Shown: piece by piece, positions 5,591-11,306 of the stretch
Numbering within the stretch: the stretch's first letter is position 1
Layout: each line of letters starts with the position of its first letter
NCBI GenBank assembly: GCA_937895305.1
Contig: CALAXS010000064.1
Coordinates: 1-11,306, forward strand
Origin: an uncultured bacterium
GTDB taxonomy: Bacteria; Hydrogenedentota; Hydrogenedentia; Hydrogenedentales; JAEUWI01
Direction: 5' to 3'
Length of the DNA stretch: 11,306 nt
Translations under genes and position numbers: made by a program
The notes under the pieces: generated by a model
Databases searched by the model: none
What the model saw: only the letters and a program-made list of their open reading frames with translations
Told to the model about the DNA's origin: nothing

Positions 5591-6301
5591 CTACACATCA
5601 ATTCCCAGATTCGCCAGATCGCTTTCCGCCAGTGCGGCCCAGCCCCGATTCGCTGCCGGACTTGCCGGACTGGGGTGGAGGATGCGCCCGATTACGCCAT
5701 CATACGCGACCAGGGCAGTGCGTATACGTTTCTCTGCAAAACCGCCCACTCCAAGTACATATTCAGGTTGCAGGTAATTGACCAGTTGCCGTAAGGCTTC
5801 ATCACACGCTTCATAGAGTGGCGCACGCTCATCGACCTTTAACTTGTCCGGTGTGAAATTTCGCCCACCCTCCTCCATAAAACTCAATGGACAATAATTA
5901 TGCACATAAAAGCGCGCAAAGAAATCATCCGGTGTGCCAAAGCGATCCTGCGCCCAACCCCAAAGACGTTTACCACTGACCTCACTCCGCGTACACGCAA
6001 ACCCTGTCACAGGCCGCTTTGGATGTTCTACCACAGGCTTATCCACCTTCGCCTCAATGCCCATCCAATCCCGCACCAGCGCAACCTCACCAAAAGGCAC
6101 CCCCGTTTGCGCCATGCCCCATGGACCCGGATTCATCCCCAGGAGCAGCACCTCACATTCAGGTTGGACAAAACGTTTTACATACTGCTCATGAGAACGC
6201 GCAGCATAGACCAGCGGATTGTACACATGGGTGATAGGAGCACCAAAGGATAATGTAGAAACAGCTTTGGATAAGGAACGACTAATTTGTACAGGTGTCA
6301 T
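5591..6301 (-). CDS. smug1: SMUG1-type uracil-DNA glycosylase
   Basis: A 236-residue family 3 (SMUG1) uracil-DNA glycosylase that removes uracil, and in known relatives oxidised or deaminated pyrimidines or xanthine, from DNA as the first step of base excision repair. Its resemblance to the animal enzyme is plain: VYNPLVYA, LLLGMNPGPWGMAQTGVPFGE (55-72), EHPKRPV, SEVSG-R-WG, VHNYCPL, GRN-TP and LHPSPASPAANRGW (208-221). Asn57 corresponds to human Asn85, which activates the water; Asn135 to the uracil-reading Asn163; His209 to His239. Trp61 replaces the human Phe of motif GPF. Length matches bacterial members such as that of Geobacter metallireducens. The start at 6301 gives about 27 residues before NPL, as in relatives; the ribosome binding site is weak. 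A TATAAA at 6337-6332 could be its -10. It lies 110 nt after the membrane/TPR gene on the same strand and may be transcribed alone. Confidence 0.96.
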   Translation of the reverse strand: MTPVQISRSLSKAVSTLSFGAPITHVYNPLVYAARSHEQYVKRFVQPECEVLLLGMNPGPWGMAQTGVPFGEVALVRDWMGIEAKVDKPVVEHPKRPVTGFACTRSEVSGKRLWGWAQDRFGTPDDFFARFYVHNYCPLSFMEEGGRNFTPDKLKVDERAPLYEACDEALRQLVNYLQPEYVLGVGGFAEKRIRTALVAYDGVIGRILHPSPASPAANRGWAALAESDLANLGIDV

Positions 6302-6398
6302 GAGAAGACCGTACCCGGTTGAAAAACAGCTTTTATAAGTACAGGCATAGCACTACCTAAAGTTAATGCGAATGGTTAACTGCCCACCGTAATGAAAA

Positions 6399-6411
6399 CC
6401 CATGCCATGGG
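6399..6411 (-). terminator. palindrome after the TPR gene, weak terminator candidate
   Basis: On the minus strand CCCATGGCATGGG abuts the stop codon of the upstream gene and is followed by TTTTC. The stem is effectively only 4-6 bp with a tiny loop and the T run is short, so termination would be inefficient. Confidence 0.25.
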
Positions 6412-7521
6412 CTAGGAACGACGCTTGCGGGCCGCGCCCTTTTTCTTGGCTACCGCTTTTTTCTTCACCACCGTCTTCTTTTTTACCGCGCTTTTTTTCT
6501 TCGCTACTGCTTTCTTGCGAGGTGCCCTGGGCTTCCCATCCATCGACACCGCTGCACTCGCAGCACGGCGTTGAATGGTCGCAAGATAAAAAGGATCCAT
6601 AGCAGGATAATTATCTACAGCACCCTCATCCTCTTGATTCCGCACCATCGTATCCATGGATTCCACACCCATGGGCACCTTCAACGGTAGGACACCAGTA
6701 TAACCCCCGTCATCCTCATCAAAATCCGGCTCCAGATCCCCATGCTGATGCTGCAAGCGAATCAGGTACGCTGTCGCCAGCTCCGTATAATGCCCACCCG
6801 ATGTGCGCTGCAACATTAACCGTAAATGCGCTATCGCCTCTGTCGGACGATTCAGATGTTGCTCCTTGAGCTTGGCCAGCTGGTACATGGCATCGGCCCA
6901 CACCCGTGGCTTGCCATAATATAAGCCCGCTACCTCCTCCAGCGTCTCCGCAGCTTCACTATAGCGCTTCTCCCCCTTCAACAATCGCGCAGCTTCAAAC
7001 AGGGCATCCTCATGATTCTCATTATAACTGCGATACAACGCCACCGCACCATCCACATCGCCCTTCAATGCCAACTTGCGGGCCGCAGCATACTCCGAAG
7101 GATCCGCTATCTGGGCACCCATAGAGCCGATACGATCCACCGTTCGCGCCGCAAAAGCATCCACCACATTCCATACATAAAAGGCAAAAGCAGGCAAGAA
7201 AAAAACCACCGTCCAAAATCCGAATCGGACCCGTGGATCCTTTTGCACCCCATCCGCGTTATACAGTGTGAGACCACGCTCACCCTGAGCGATTAAACTG
7301 GGATCAGGTAAATGACCCGGTGAATTGTTGAAATGGAACATGCTGAAGACAATACAAAATACCACCACCATACCAATCCACATGAATATAGCAACTGGCA
7401 CGGGTACAGGCTCATTCCGTGAAGCCCAATGGCTTCGGATGAGCATACCCACAGCGAACAACCCCCCCACTGCAACCAGGAGGCTTAATATTTCCCAAGA
7501 TTCAGGATATGTAGCGTTCAT
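6412..7521 (-). CDS. membrane protein with TPR-like repeats and H1-like lysine-rich tail
   Basis: I do not recognise a named family. From ATG 7521 the protein has 369 residues in three parts. Three membrane helices lie at about 11-28, 41-62 and 101-121; the positive residues in the loop after helix 1 (RSHWASR) and after helix 3 put the C-terminal part in the cytoplasm. Residues 143-260 are helical and repeat-like (KLALKGDVDGAVALYRSY, ALFEAARLLKGEKRYSEAAE, AMYQLAKLKEQHLNRPTEAI), typical of TPR/Sel1 scaffolds, followed by an acidic patch (DFDEDD, 266-271). Residues 334-369 are a low-complexity basic tail of repeated [AV]KKK units ending AARKRRS, like histone-H1-type bacterial proteins, and could bind nucleic acid or acidic partners. 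Upstream in-frame ATGs at 7608 and 7581 are less likely: 7608 lies at or before the predicted transcription start, and only 7521 has a purine-rich GGGAAG ahead of it. Function unknown. Confidence 0.82.
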   Translation of the reverse strand: MNATYPESWEILSLLVAVGGLFAVGMLIRSHWASRNEPVPVPVAIFMWIGMVVVFCIVFSMFHFNNSPGHLPDPSLIAQGERGLTLYNADGVQKDPRVRFGFWTVVFFLPAFAFYVWNVVDAFAARTVDRIGSMGAQIADPSEYAAARKLALKGDVDGAVALYRSYNENHEDALFEAARLLKGEKRYSEAAETLEEVAGLYYGKPRVWADAMYQLAKLKEQHLNRPTEAIAHLRLMLQRTSGGHYTELATAYLIRLQHQHGDLEPDFDEDDGGYTGVLPLKVPMGVESMDTMVRNQEDEGAVDNYPAMDPFYLATIQRRAASAAVSMDGKPRAPRKKAVAKKKSAVKKKTVVKKKAVAKKKGAARKRRS

Positions 7522-7611
7522 CGCTTCCCGTTTATTTCCGCAATACCGCCATCCCAACAAGATGTCATGTGGTCGTGCCATACGCACACGGCTCAGGGCG
7601 GTCCTCATTTG

Positions 7612-7640
7612 AGTATACGAATTGTAGTAAGTGCTGTCAA
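7612..7640 (-). promoter_or_regulatory. near-consensus sigma70 promoter, minus strand
   Basis: Read on the minus strand, TTGACA (7640-7635) and TATACT (7617-7612) are separated by exactly 17 nt. Transcription would start near 7605, giving a leader of about 84 nt before ATG 7521 and excluding ATG 7608 as a normally translated start. Just upstream of the -35 is a small inverted repeat TTCTA-CCA-TAGAA (7647-7659), a possible regulator contact. This is the best promoter in the window. Confidence 0.75.
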
Positions 7641-7838
7641 CGTTTATTCTACCATAGAACCCCGAATAATACTGCGAACAACCGTACTAACATAAAAATA
7701 TGGAACCCAAAGCCCCATCCATAGCGCATTTTACCAGCCTAAACTGCGAAAAACGAGAATGAATTCAATTGACATTACAGCCCCTGAAACGCCACAGTAT
7801 AGACCAGCACCGAGATCTTTGGATGAAGGAAGTACCCA
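7641..7838. other. divergent intergenic region
   Basis: The spacer between the minus-strand TPR gene and the + strand ATPase gene is AT-rich compared with its neighbours. It holds the minus-strand promoter at its left edge and the ATPase ribosome binding site (7826-7832) at its right edge. I find no dispersed repeat, RNA gene or convincing + strand promoter in between. Confidence 0.5.
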
Positions 7839-9104
7839 ATGCTGAGTCGTCCCACGCCCGAACAGGACCAGGCCCGTGCCTTGCCCATTGATACCCTGGA
7901 GGAGCATATCCTCCAATGCCTCCAACAACAGGGCGAAAACGGTATTGCCGATGCTGTCGACACCGCCATCAGTCAAAGTGCCTACTACGGTGCCAGTGAC
8001 CTTCACCTCGAACCCTGGGCCGACTACCTCAGCATGCGCTACCGAATCGACGGAATCCTCCAGCAGGTCGCGCTCATTCCCAACGAATTTCAAGCCAAGC
8101 TCATTGCCCGTATTAAAGTACTCGCAGACCTCGTCGTCTACCGCAAAGACGTTCCCCAGGACGGACGCATCGATTTCAAAAAAACCTCCTGTAACCGCCC
8201 CATGCGCGTTTCTACCGTACCCACCATCAACGGCGAAAAAATCGTAATCCGCCTTCTGGGTGACGCAGAAAATGTATATCGTCTTGACGTGCTCGGTTTT
8301 CAGGACCACGTTGTGGACAATCTTCGCGAAATCATTACCCGCACCCAGGGCACCCTCCTCCTCACCGGACCCAGCTCCAGTGGCAAGACCACCACCATCT
8401 ATGCCCTCCTCCAGGAGATGATGGACATGCAGATGAATACCACCAACATCGTCACCATCGAAGACCCCGTCGAAAACACCATGGACCGCATCTCCCAGCT
8501 TCAGATAAATCCCAATGTAGACTTCACCTTCGCCAGTGCCCTTCGTGCCATCCTTCGCCAGGATCCCGAAGTGATTATGGTCGGCGAAATCCGCGACGTA
8601 GAAACAGCCAATATGGCTATTCAGGCCGGACTCACCGGACACTTCGTAATCAGCACCATTCACAGCGGCACCGCGCCCGGTGTATTTATTCGCCTCCTCG
8701 ACATGGGGATAGAACCCTTCCTCGTCGCATCCTCCATCACCGGGGTAATCGCACAACGACTCATCCGCCTGAATTGCCCCGACTGCATCCAGGCCTACAC
8801 GCCAGACCCTGTTACCCTGGAACACTTCGGCATCGCAAAATCCCGCGCAAAATTCTATCAGGGTATGGGCTGTGAATCCTGTATCGACATCGGCTATCGC
8901 GGCCGTGCCAGCATCGGCGAGTTGCTGCTGGTCAACGACGAATTCTCAGAGCAGGTACTCCATCGTGCCACAACCGCCAAGCTCTACGAAACCGCCAAGA
9001 AGCTGGGTATGGAAACCATGTCTGAAGACGGCCTGAAAAAGGCCCGCAAAAAAATCACCACCCTCGAAGAACTGGTACGGGTACTGCCCTCAGGCGTGCA
9101 CTAA
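7839..9104 (+). CDS. GspE/PulE/PilB-family secretion ATPase, N-terminally short
   Basis: A 421-residue AAA-like ATPase of the type II secretion/type IV pilus assembly family (PF00437), a cytoplasmic hexamer that powers pseudopilus or pilus extension. The N2 region shows ASDLHLEPW and YRIDGILQQV (about residues 52-76). Walker A is GPSSSGKTT (177-185, Lys183), the Asp box is IEDPVE, Walker B is VIMVGEIRD (245-253, Glu250), and the His box is TGHFVISTIHSG. Four cysteines (313, 316, 345, 348; CPDC and CESC) form the zinc site of GspE/PilB and argue against PilT. At 421 residues it lacks the N1/MshEN domain found in most 500-570-residue members. The start at 7839 has AAGGAAG 6 nt upstream. No gspF, gspG or pilus gene is in view, so it is an orphan here. 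It diverges from the membrane/TPR gene. A TTGACA at 7769-7774 has no -10 at proper spacing. Confidence 0.94.
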   Translation: MLSRPTPEQDQARALPIDTLEEHILQCLQQQGENGIADAVDTAISQSAYYGASDLHLEPWADYLSMRYRIDGILQQVALIPNEFQAKLIARIKVLADLVVYRKDVPQDGRIDFKKTSCNRPMRVSTVPTINGEKIVIRLLGDAENVYRLDVLGFQDHVVDNLREIITRTQGTLLLTGPSSSGKTTTIYALLQEMMDMQMNTTNIVTIEDPVENTMDRISQLQINPNVDFTFASALRAILRQDPEVIMVGEIRDVETANMAIQAGLTGHFVISTIHSGTAPGVFIRLLDMGIEPFLVASSITGVIAQRLIRLNCPDCIQAYTPDPVTLEHFGIAKSRAKFYQGMGCESCIDIGYRGRASIGELLLVNDEFSEQVLHRATTAKLYETAKKLGMETMSEDGLKKARKKITTLEELVRVLPSGVH

Positions 9105-9187
9105 GATCCCAAGGTCTGTTTTCCACGTTCCAGACGGAGCACACACAGAACTTATCCCTCGTACCCAAGCTCTGCCTGGGACATCAG

Positions 9188-9276
9188 GCGTGTTCGACCG
9201 GAAATGCTACGGCCTCAGTCCCAACCTGGGTTAAGGATGTTGATGCGGAGATTCCCGTTTGCACGAGAATGACAGG
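9188..9276 (+). repeat. long intergenic repeat F, copy 2
   Basis: Ungapped match to 5296-5365 over its first 70 nt (58 identities by hand count), then the GCGGAGATTCCCG...CGAGAATGACAGG motif with the weakened inverted repeat. Same orientation as copy 1 and likewise placed downstream of a + strand gene, here 84 nt after the ATPase stop. Confidence 0.75.
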
Positions 9277-9305
9277 TGGGATGGAGCCATCACTGCCACT
9301 GTTCT

Positions 9306-9379
9306 ATCGTCTGAACCAAGCCAGATTGCTCCTCCTACGGCGGATCTGCGACAAGTTGGCAGAGCCTGCTTGCAATGAC
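9306..9379 (-). repeat. dispersed intergenic repeat, copy D (long variant)
   Basis: Left end ATCGTCTGAACCAAGCCAGA plus TTGC matches 567-590 of copy A with three changes, and the right end TGCAATGACA matches the inner GCAATGAC of copy A. The centre is longer and unrelated, giving about 74 nt in total. Same orientation as copy A. Confidence 0.65.
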
Positions 9380-9442
9380 AAGCAACGTGAAGTCCTTGTT
9401 GCTGGTGAGAAGTATGTAGTGGAAAGGCAGAGCCAGAATGCG

Positions 9443-11197
9443 CTACACCACCCATTCCACAGGTACCCAGCCCCGAACCGAATTGATTACCCAGCACCGT
9501 GCTGCACCTGTAACCGCCGCCACCGTCAATACCGCCTCCTCAATTTCACCAGACCGCAACAGGCTTTCCCGCATCGTGCCTGCCAGCAAGCCACATTCCA
9601 CTGCGGGTGTCAGCTTCCGCCCATCCCGCTCAATGACTACATTCGCGAGGGTGCACTCCGTGGCCTCACCCCGCTCATTAAACAACAACACATCATCCAC
9701 ATCAGGTCGCGATGCCCGGGCACCATCATAGACCGCGCGGTTTGTCGTTTTGTGAAAGAGAAACACATCCCTGCTATCAATGGCTTCTCTCGCCACACCT
9801 ATTCGGCGTGTGGCTTCCGGATTATCATCGACAATAATAGCCTCATGTCGCAACTTGCCCGAAGCAGAATACAAAACGCGCAGTCGAAGTTTGTCCGAAT
9901 TGTTCGCAACGGCTCTTGCGATATAGTCCTTCATTACAGGATGCTCCAGCGGGGGAAAACCAAAATAGCGGGCACTCGCCACCATGCGCGCGCAATGCTC
10001 CTCCAGAAGGTCCACCTCACCCGCATTCGCGAGCATGGTCTCCAGCAATTCAAAATCGGGCCGTGTCGTATGTAACACCGCGGCCTTGGCCAGACACTCC
10101 GCGTACTCACCCTCTGAGGAGGAATCCGTCGTTACCCCGCTGCCCACGGCATACTGAACGCGGCCCGTACTACGGTCCAGGGTCAACGTGCGTATACCCA
10201 CATTGAAACACGCCTGTCGATTGGGCCCCCACCAACCAATGGCACCGCAATACACCCCACGGGGCACCGTTTCAAGCTCACGGATAATGCGCATGGTCTC
10301 TACCTTCGGTGCACCCGTCACCGACCCCGAAGGAAACAAGGCCCGAAAAATTTCCGGCACCGGGGCCTCACAATGACTGTGAATGCGCGAAGTCATCTGC
10401 CACACCGTCTCGTAGGCTTCCGTGTCAAACAAGGCATCCACCTTGACCGACCCCGCCGTACTCACCCGCCCCATGTCATTGCGGAGCATATCCACAATCA
10501 TCACATTCTCCGCCCGATCCTTGTCTGAAGTCGCCAGGGCCTGCCGCCCCTGTTCATCCTCATCCGGGAATCGTCCCCGCTTCGCTGTGCCCTTCATGGG
10601 TTTCGTGTAAAGCTGCTCGCCATCTAAACGGAAAAACAACTCCGGCGACAACGACAGTACACACTGTGCACCCAGGTCGATATACGCCGGATATAGGTCA
10701 CTGTCCACACGCATCCCCTGCGCTGCCACACCATGACAAAACCAGTTCCACGCATCCCCCTCAAATTGTGCAGAAAAGGGAAACGTATAATTCACCTGAT
10801 AGGTATTGCCGGCTGCAATGTACTGTTGGATGCGCTCAAAACATGTGCGGTACTGCGAAGCGTTTACACCCGGTGTCCAGGTCATTGGCAGAATACCAGC
10901 GCGGGTTGCTGCAAGGGCAGGCAGGTCATCCACTGCATCATAGACCCCAAAATGTAAGAGTGGATTGGGACCCGGTGCATGACACTGCAACGCAGGGTCA
11001 AAGGCAGGCGCGGCCTCATAATGTATAAAACCCGCTACATACGCTCCGGCTGCTACCTCCCTGTCCAGGTCCAATAGCGCAGGCAGGACCTCTGCTACCG
11101 TGTGGGCCACCACCACCCTGCGTGGATTGCCAAAGCATCGCACCCCATCACGATGGGGGAATACAGCGGTGCCTTGTTTGGGAGTTATTTTACGCAT
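9443..11197 (-). CDS. pabB: PabB-PabC fusion: aminodeoxychorismate synthase I/lyase
   Basis: A 584-residue fusion for 4-aminobenzoate synthesis, feeding folate. Residues 1 to about 378 are the chorismate-binding PabB domain, which makes 4-amino-4-deoxychorismate from chorismate and ammonia. It shows GNTYQVNYT (130-138), SLSPELFFR, PMKGTAKRG (Lys202, the PabB-type catalytic lysine), MLRNDMGR (237-244), FPSGSVTGAPK (288-298) and GVYCGAIGW. Residues from about 381 are a fold-type IV PLP enzyme of the aminodeoxychorismate lyase type, which releases pyruvate: HKTTNRAVYD (Lys483 is the expected PLP lysine), ECTLANVV and GLLAGTMRE. The fusion is common in bacteria, though products are often annotated only as component I. 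The glutaminase PabA is not nearby. Start ATG 11197 has only weak GGGG ahead, and TATGAT at 11211-11206 ends 8 nt before it. Cytoplasmic. Confidence 0.95.
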   Translation of the reverse strand: MRKITPKQGTAVFPHRDGVRCFGNPRRVVVAHTVAEVLPALLDLDREVAAGAYVAGFIHYEAAPAFDPALQCHAPGPNPLLHFGVYDAVDDLPALAATRAGILPMTWTPGVNASQYRTCFERIQQYIAAGNTYQVNYTFPFSAQFEGDAWNWFCHGVAAQGMRVDSDLYPAYIDLGAQCVLSLSPELFFRLDGEQLYTKPMKGTAKRGRFPDEDEQGRQALATSDKDRAENVMIVDMLRNDMGRVSTAGSVKVDALFDTEAYETVWQMTSRIHSHCEAPVPEIFRALFPSGSVTGAPKVETMRIIRELETVPRGVYCGAIGWWGPNRQACFNVGIRTLTLDRSTGRVQYAVGSGVTTDSSSEGEYAECLAKAAVLHTTRPDFELLETMLANAGEVDLLEEHCARMVASARYFGFPPLEHPVMKDYIARAVANNSDKLRLRVLYSASGKLRHEAIIVDDNPEATRRIGVAREAIDSRDVFLFHKTTNRAVYDGARASRPDVDDVLLFNERGEATECTLANVVIERDGRKLTPAVECGLLAGTMRESLLRSGEIEEAVLTVAAVTGAARCWVINSVRGWVPVEWVV

Positions 11198-11205
11198 AGA
11201 CCCCG

Positions 11206-11211
11206 ATCATA
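11206..11211 (-). promoter_or_regulatory. possible -10 element close to the pabB-pabC start
   Basis: TATGAT on the minus strand ends 8 nt before the ATG at 11197, which would give a leader of only a few nucleotides. No good -35 is found at 16-18 nt spacing, so this may be chance, especially if the gene is transcribed from further upstream. Confidence 0.3.
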
Positions 11212-11246
11212 CACAGACCGGGGGTACGAACGGAATCACAAAGCGA

Positions 11247-11306
11247 CTATTCCTCATCCATCCCCAGTTTTAAATACAGACCTGGTTTCAAATTATTCCG
11301 TAGTGA
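11247..11306 (-). CDS. possible C-terminus of an upstream minus-strand gene
   Basis: Read on the minus strand from the window edge there are 19 open codons giving S-L-R-N-N-LKPGLYLKLGMDEE and then TAG. The composition looks protein-like (KPGLYLKLG), and the gap to the pabB-pabC start is 49 nt, as in an operon. The segment is too short to identify or to be sure of. Confidence 0.3.
   Translation of the reverse strand, partial: SLRNNLKPGLYLKLGMDEE

Larger units (their letters stand above)
9105..9442. other. gene-free stretch made of repeats
   Basis: Lies between the 3' ends of the ATPase gene and the minus-strand pabB-pabC gene. It contains repeat F copy 2 (9188-9276) and a longer, diverged copy of the other repeat (9306-9379). 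The imperfect hairpin CCCA-A-GC-TCT-GC-C-TGGG around 9164-9180 is not followed by T residues. No gene or clear terminator for either flanking gene is visible. Confidence 0.6.

Noticed and set aside
7769..7803. TTGACA at 7769-7774 with TATAGA at 7798-7803 as promoter of the ATPase gene
   Set aside because: The spacer would be 23 nt, too long for a sigma70 promoter; no better -10 is found at 16-18 nt.
7731..8825. 364-codon minus-strand frame across the GspE-type gene
   Set aside because: Antisense shadow of a gene with intact Walker A, Walker B and Cys motifs; its composition is not protein-like.
9269..10075. 268-codon + strand frame over the pabB-pabC 3' part
   Set aside because: Starts in repeat DNA and runs antisense to the PabC domain; rich in Arg/His/Cys/Pro with no motif.

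Overview
The window looks like ordinary chromosomal DNA from a Gram-negative-type bacterium that I cannot place to phylum. Supporting signs are sigma70-like promoters (TTGACA-N17-TATACT, TTGGCA-N18-TATGAT, TATAAT), an Sec-exported Ntn hydrolase, a type II secretion/type IV pilus-family ATPase and a fused PabB-PabC. A vertebrate-like SMUG1 uracil-DNA glycosylase and a lysine/alanine-rich protein tail fit groups such as Deltaproteobacteria-like lineages, the PVC group or Hydrogenedentes/Sumerlaeota-like candidate phyla, but this is a guess. The + strand is richer in C than G in genes of both orientations, which suggests it is the lagging strand here.

Layout: 1-512 is the 3' part of a lemA-family gene. 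513-925 is a gene-free stretch with an inverted pair of a dispersed repeat, followed by the promoter of the next gene. 926-3025 encodes a secreted penicillin-acylase-family Ntn hydrolase, followed after 17 nt (or overlapped, if a GTG start is used) by an APH/choline-kinase-like phosphotransferase (3043-4026). A 69-codon unknown gene (4112-4321) has a perfect TATAAT ending 6 nt before its ATG. After a spacer with a strong palindrome comes a classical short-chain dehydrogenase (4452-5291).

5292-5590 is gene-free and built of repeats. It is followed on the minus strand by SMUG1 (6301-5591) and a three-helix membrane protein with TPR-like repeats and a histone-H1-like tail (7521-6412). Divergent from that gene, across about 317 bp holding a near-consensus minus-strand promoter, is a solitary GspE/PilB-family ATPase (7839-9104). 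9105-9442 again carries both repeat types. The minus-strand pabB-pabC fusion (11197-9443) closes the window, with a possible 19-codon tail of another minus-strand gene at the very end.

The genes do not form one obvious pathway. The only tight unit is acylase plus kinase, possibly acting on a related amide or amino substrate. The others are single housekeeping or accessory genes separated by two families of intergenic repeats. I see no tRNA, rRNA, CRISPR array, transposase or phage gene. No clearly novel multi-gene system is visible; the most unusual items are the acylase-kinase pair, the membrane/TPR/H1-tail protein, the small gene with a leaderless-type promoter, the stand-alone secretion ATPase and the composite repeats.
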